From Balneolales bacterium (GTDB lineage: Bacteria > Bacteroidota > Rhodothermia > Balneolales > Natronogracilivirgulaceae), in assembly GCA_007133995.1 (NCBI GenBank), contig SLLP01000006.1, positions 1-10,739 on the forward strand: DNA of 10,739 bases. The letters run 5' to 3'. Of the stretch, positions 7,503-10,739 are shown piece by piece. Each line of letters starts with the position of its first letter. Within the stretch, counting starts at the first letter, position 1. Under the pieces are notes generated by a model, which worked only from the letters and a program-made list of their open reading frames with translations, did not search any database and was not told the origin of the DNA. A program made the translations under genes and the position numbers.

Positions 7503-9185
7503 ATGCAACAATATCGGTATGTAAGGTGGTTTTTTCTGGCGCTTGGCGTGGTTGCTGTACTTGGTCTTACAGGGATGAACGTGTATTCGCTCTATGCCCT
7601 TCATGAAAACAAGGTGCAAAATTATGTTGAAAATCAAAAACAACAAATGCTTGAGTATACCAACCAGGTCAGAAACCGCTTCAGATATCCCGTCAGGCAT
7701 TTGTGGCAGCTTGATATGGAGGAGGTCAAAGTTTCACTGCAATCACCGGAGATGGTTTGCAACAATCTAACAGCTATTGTAGATGAAGCAATTCAGGATG
7801 GCCTTTTTTCGAAGATTTACCTCTCTACTGCCGACTGTGAGGCCTGTGATCGCCTTGGCGCTCCGCTGTGGAAATACCATGGCCCTGAGGGGCGATTCAC
7901 GGAAACCACTAACTACAATCAACTTGTCAGTGACGGACTCGGTATCACCCGCACACGGATGAATGCACTCATACAGGATTACCGATGGAGCACACGTGTC
8001 ATCTTTGATACACAAAACAGCATGACTGTAGCGCTCATCAACTCAACAAATAAAGAAATTGTCGGCTATCTGCTCTTTGTAATTGATCAGGATTACCTGG
8101 TTAACTCCTATATGGCACCCAAGCTTGCCAACACGTTTGGTACAGATGGCGAAAGCGGCATTATAATCTGGTTGCATGATTGGACCAAAAACGAGGTCCT
8201 TGCAACGACCCATCCTGATGTACCCTACAGCTATCAGAATGTAGATTTTATCCAGAACTTCCCAGATCTGCTCAACGACTGGAATCTCAAAGTAGCATTT
8301 ACGGCTAATCCTGATATTGCCGCATCAACAGCATCCCTTACACGCAACCTTATAGTGCTTGCAGGCGCCATGATCCTGCTTTTAGGCGCCTTTGTCTTCA
8401 TGTTTTTGACTGCGCAACGGGAGCGGTCACTTGCTCAGAGGCAAGCTCTTTTTCTTGCCAATGTCACCCACGAGCTGAAAACACCACTTTCGGTTATCCT
8501 TGCAGCCGGAGAAAACCTGTCCGACGGCCGTGTGACCGACACCAAGCGTCTCAAATCGTATGGAGCTCACATCTACAATGAATCATTGAGACTTGGCCAC
8601 ATGATTGACCGGCTGCTCGATGTGGCAAAATCAGACAACCACAATGCCGGCCCGCAGAAAAAGAAAACAAACCTGGTCCCGTTTCTCCGCAACTATATTG
8701 AAAAAAAGCAGGGCTACCTGGAGTCACATAATGTGAACGTTCACCTGGAAACAGATGAACATGTTCCTGAAATCATGGTAGATCAATCCGACCTGCATTC
8801 CATTCTGGATAACCTCATCGACAATGCCGTCAAGTACAGCCCCAAAGAAAAATACATCGAAATACGCGTTTACAGCACAGACCATGGGATAGCACTTGAA
8901 GTAACCGACAATGGCATTGGTATCCCAAAGGGATATCACAAGCTCATTTTCAACAAATTCTTCCGGGTTGAAGATGCCTTGACCGCCCGCACCAAAGGCC
9001 ACGGACTGGGACTGTCCATAGTCAAGGACCTGGTCACAAGAAATGACGGCGAAATTGTTGTTGAAAGTACACCGGGAAAAGGATCTGCATTTACCGTGAT
9101 CTTTTCATTGGCATACGGACTCGGCAACGGAAATACAGACTCCCCAAAAAAAAGTAAACTACAGGAAACAGAGCATGCTTCATAA
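7503..9185 (+). CDS. Double-pass membrane sensor histidine kinase with periplasmic CxxC motif
   Basis: A 560-residue sensor kinase. Membrane helices at about 8-30 and 283-303 enclose a periplasmic sensor domain of about 250 residues. I cannot assign this domain firmly; helix-then-sheet character suggests a Cache-like fold. It holds three cysteines: Cys86, and Cys112/Cys115 in DCEACD, a CxxC pair that could form a disulfide or bind a metal. There is no room for a HAMP domain: only about 20 residues separate helix two from the phosphorylated His323 (NVTHELKTP). The N box DNLIDNAVKYSP (about 436-447), G1 DNGIGIP (about 469) and G2 GHGLGLS (about 499-505) are intact. Its end overlaps the response regulator by 11 bases, so the two are surely co-translated partners. 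No Shine-Dalgarno precedes the ATG. Confidence 0.93.
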   Translation: MQQYRYVRWFFLALGVVAVLGLTGMNVYSLYALHENKVQNYVENQKQQMLEYTNQVRNRFRYPVRHLWQLDMEEVKVSLQSPEMVCNNLTAIVDEAIQDGLFSKIYLSTADCEACDRLGAPLWKYHGPEGRFTETTNYNQLVSDGLGITRTRMNALIQDYRWSTRVIFDTQNSMTVALINSTNKEIVGYLLFVIDQDYLVNSYMAPKLANTFGTDGESGIIIWLHDWTKNEVLATTHPDVPYSYQNVDFIQNFPDLLNDWNLKVAFTANPDIAASTASLTRNLIVLAGAMILLLGAFVFMFLTAQRERSLAQRQALFLANVTHELKTPLSVILAAGENLSDGRVTDTKRLKSYGAHIYNESLRLGHMIDRLLDVAKSDNHNAGPQKKKTNLVPFLRNYIEKKQGYLESHNVNVHLETDEHVPEIMVDQSDLHSILDNLIDNAVKYSPKEKYIEIRVYSTDHGIALEVTDNGIGIPKGYHKLIFNKFFRVEDALTARTKGHGLGLSIVKDLVTRNDGEIVVESTPGKGSAFTVIFSLAYGLGNGNTDSPKKSKLQETEHAS

Positions 9186-9879
9186 TAAACATACTATTCT
9201 CATCGTCGAAGATGAGCCCAGTCTTATTTTTACCCTTCGGGATACCCTGGAGAATGAAGGTTTTGAAACTATGATCGCAGAACATGGCAAGGCGGCACTT
9301 GAAATCATAGAAGAAACCATACCGGATCTCATGATTTTGGATGTGATGCTGCCCGGTATGAGCGGATTCGACGTATGCAAAAAAGTCCGGGAGAAAAACC
9401 TCCTGTTTCCCATCATTATTCTGACCGCGCGGGATCAGGAAATTGACAAGGTGACTGGACTCAATATCGGTGCTGATGACTACATCACCAAGCCGTTTGG
9501 AGTAAAAGAGCTACTTGCAAGAATTCAGGCCCGGCTGCGACGAAGTGACGATTATACTGGCAGAAAAAATGATGTACTTGTTCTGGGAGATGTTCAACTC
9601 GATCTGAAAGATGCCGTAGTCAGAAGACCCGACGGAGATATTGAGCTAACAACCCGTGAAGTGGAAGTGCTTCGCTATCTGGCCGGTTATCCAAATGAGC
9701 CCGTAACCCGCAGAGCGTTACTGGAAAATGTCTGGCGATACGAGTACAGCCCGAATGCCAGCACCAGAACAGTCGACGTCCACATATCAAAGCTGCGTAA
9801 TAAAATTGAACTGCGTCCCAACGACCCCAGGCATCTTGTGACCATGCATGGTGTCGGTTATATGCTAAAGATACATTAA
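9175..9879 (+). CDS. OmpR/PhoB-family response regulator
   Basis: A 234-residue regulator of the upstream kinase. The receiver domain (about 6-120) has the acidic pair Glu12/Asp13 (IVEDEPS), phosphoacceptor Asp56 (LMILDVMLPGMSG), Thr84 (LTARD) and Lys106 (YITKPFG), all as expected for an active receiver. The C-terminal winged helix (about 140-232) shows ELTTREVEVLRYLA and the recognition-helix region STRTVDVHISKLRNKI, followed by the wing GVGYML. It should bind DNA repeats as a dimer. The ATG lies inside the last codons of the kinase, preceded by AGGAAA in the kinase reading frame, so coupled translation is likely. Targets cannot be told; the divergent region 7245-7502 is the nearest candidate. 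Confidence 0.95.
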   Translation: MLHNKHTILIVEDEPSLIFTLRDTLENEGFETMIAEHGKAALEIIEETIPDLMILDVMLPGMSGFDVCKKVREKNLLFPIIILTARDQEIDKVTGLNIGADDYITKPFGVKELLARIQARLRRSDDYTGRKNDVLVLGDVQLDLKDAVVRRPDGDIELTTREVEVLRYLAGYPNEPVTRRALLENVWRYEYSPNASTRTVDVHISKLRNKIELRPNDPRHLVTMHGVGYMLKIH

Positions 9880-9929
9880 TGGACACTTGCCGAAAAAAGT
9901 CAGGCAATCTTGATTATATCGCAGGAAAT

Positions 9930-9973
9930 ACAGGTTTTTCAGAGGTTACGCTGATTCGTACTCTGAAACCTGT
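9930..9973. repeat. Inverted repeat across the 3' end of the FMN reductase gene, possible terminator hairpin
   Basis: ACAGGTTTTTCAGAG (9930-9944) and CTCTGAAACCTGT (9961-9973) form a 13-bp stem with a 2-base bulge and a 16-base loop. The loop includes the stop codon of the minus-strand reductase. It stands between convergent genes, where a shared terminator is expected. Neither strand has a T run right after the stem, so factor-independent termination is doubtful. Confidence 0.4.
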
Positions 9974-10503
9974 GATATAAATTCTATGAAACCGTGGATC
10001 TGATTGTGGAGAAGTTCTGAAACCATCTCATCTTTTATTCCCTGCTCTTCATCAAATATTTTGTTGACCCGTTGCAGGAATACTCGTTCCGGGTATACAT
10101 GTGCATTTCGGTATGAACATACCATCTGCATCTGTTCAACCGCCCTTAGAGCTCCAAAGGCTCCGGCCGCTTCACCAATAAATGCTATAGGTTTTTTGCT
10201 AAAAGCTTCCGGGAAGGGTAAATAATCTACAAACAGTTTGAGGATTCCCGGGAAAGAACCGTTGTATTCCGGTATGATCATTACAATACCGTCTGCATCT
10301 ATTACCTGATTGCGAAATGCCTCAACCTCCGGCAGCTTCTTCCCGTACTTGCCGCCAGCAACCTCGTGCAATGGAAAGTCTTCAAGACTGACAATACGTG
10401 TTTCAACTCCCTTCTCCTGAAAATGTGGCTGAATGTATTTGGCGATTTTCAGTGCCATCGATCCCGGACGATCGGTGCCGCTGAGTATGCATATGCTTTT
10501 CAT
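9946..10503 (-). CDS. NAD(P)H-dependent FMN reductase (flavodoxin-like)
   Basis: A 185-residue soluble flavoprotein of the NADPH-dependent FMN reductase family, which uses NAD(P)H to reduce quinones, azo dyes, chromate or free flavin in the cytoplasm. The phosphate-binding loop SGTDRPGS lies at residues 8-15, and the flavin-contact motif PEYNGSFPGILK at 78-89, with a GEAAGAFGALRAVEQM segment after it at about 110-125. The length is normal for the family. The ATG at 10503 follows GGGAA at a suitable distance. It converges on the response regulator with a 66-bp gap and is probably a single-gene transcript. The true substrate cannot be told. Confidence 0.92.
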   Translation of the reverse strand: MKSICILSGTDRPGSMALKIAKYIQPHFQEKGVETRIVSLEDFPLHEVAGGKYGKKLPEVEAFRNQVIDADGIVMIIPEYNGSFPGILKLFVDYLPFPEAFSKKPIAFIGEAAGAFGALRAVEQMQMVCSYRNAHVYPERVFLQRVNKIFDEEQGIKDEMVSELLHNQIHGFIEFISQVSEYESA

Positions 10504-10610
10504 AATGTTCCCAGTTTTATTGATTGCTTATCCTGAACGTTAAAAATGAAGTTATTTTTTCTACACCCCAAAACAGAGAATCGTATGGATTCATTCACTC
10601 CCCCACCAGT

Positions 10611-10641
10611 CAAAAATATCTTGAAAACAAAAAGCGCTTTT
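10611..10641 (-). promoter_or_regulatory. Candidate -7 box and palindrome upstream of the FMN reductase
   Basis: On the minus strand TATTTTTG (10618 to 10611) matches the Bacteroidota TAnnTTTG box exactly, about 108 bases before the ATG. A proper -33 TTG is missing at the expected distance. Instead a perfect 12-bp palindrome AAAAGCGCTTTT (10630-10641) occupies that position. An operator for an activator or repressor is possible. Confidence 0.35.
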
Positions 10642-10696
10642 CCTAAATATAAAAGTTATTTCTTAATATATTTTTATATTTATTATTAAAATGTTA

Positions 10697-10726
10697 TTGA
10701 CATTTGAAATATATTCATTACTTTTT
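10697..10726 (+). promoter_or_regulatory. Bacteroidota-type promoter candidate reading out of the window
   Basis: TTGACA at 10697-10702 and TACTTTTT at 10719-10726, with 19 bp between TTG and the second box. This is the same layout as the candidate at 7361-7390. It lies in very AT-rich DNA and points toward an unseen gene beyond the right edge. Confidence 0.42.
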
Positions 10727-10739
10727 AACGCATTATTTA

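Noticed and set aside
9887..9907. TTGCC/GGCAA hairpin after the response regulator as a terminator
   Set aside because: Only five base pairs with an 11-base loop and no T run after it.
1..10739. CRISPR arrays, tRNA or rRNA genes, insertion sequences, phage or defence genes
   Set aside because: Reading both strands showed no regularly spaced repeats, no cloverleaf-like segments, and no transposase, integrase or known defence proteins.

Overview
The window looks like chromosomal DNA of a Bacteroidota or Balneolota/Rhodothermota-type bacterium. This is an inference from four things: most starts lack a Shine-Dalgarno sequence, two promoter candidates have the TTG-N19-TAnnTTTn form, there is a TPR-type periplasmic sensor histidine kinase, and several proteins carry loose lipoboxes. 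No rRNA, tRNA, CRISPR array, insertion sequence or phage gene was seen, so there is no positive sign of a mobile region.

Layout: (1) Positions 1-1774, minus strand: a pullulanase-type GH13 lipoprotein whose 3' end lies beyond the left edge. (2) 1775-2179: a divergent intergenic stretch. Its minus strand holds two small overlapping frames that could join by a -1 shift at an A AAA AAC heptamer into one 116-residue membrane protein; it also holds a tandem 15-bp repeat and a perfect palindrome. (3) 2180-4938, plus strand: two tandem, clearly paralogous exported amidohydrolases. The first keeps the full set of metal ligands and the second has lost all of them. (4) 5004-7244, minus strand: a TPR sensor histidine kinase with an apparent lipoprotein signal. 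(5) 7503-9879, plus strand: a second, double-membrane-pass sensor kinase overlapping an OmpR/PhoB-type response regulator. (6) 9946-10503, minus strand: a small NAD(P)H-dependent FMN reductase. (7) 10504-10739: an AT-rich leader with a palindrome and a promoter candidate pointing out of the window.

How the genes may work together: the kinase/regulator pair at 7503-9879 is a complete two-component system. The divergent TPR kinase has no regulator of its own in view and shares the 258-bp control region, so cross-talk or co-regulation is possible but unproven. The two amidohydrolases are probably co-transcribed and may act as an active/inactive pair in the periplasm. The pullulanase is a glycan-degrading enzyme with no visible SusC/D-type partner in this window.
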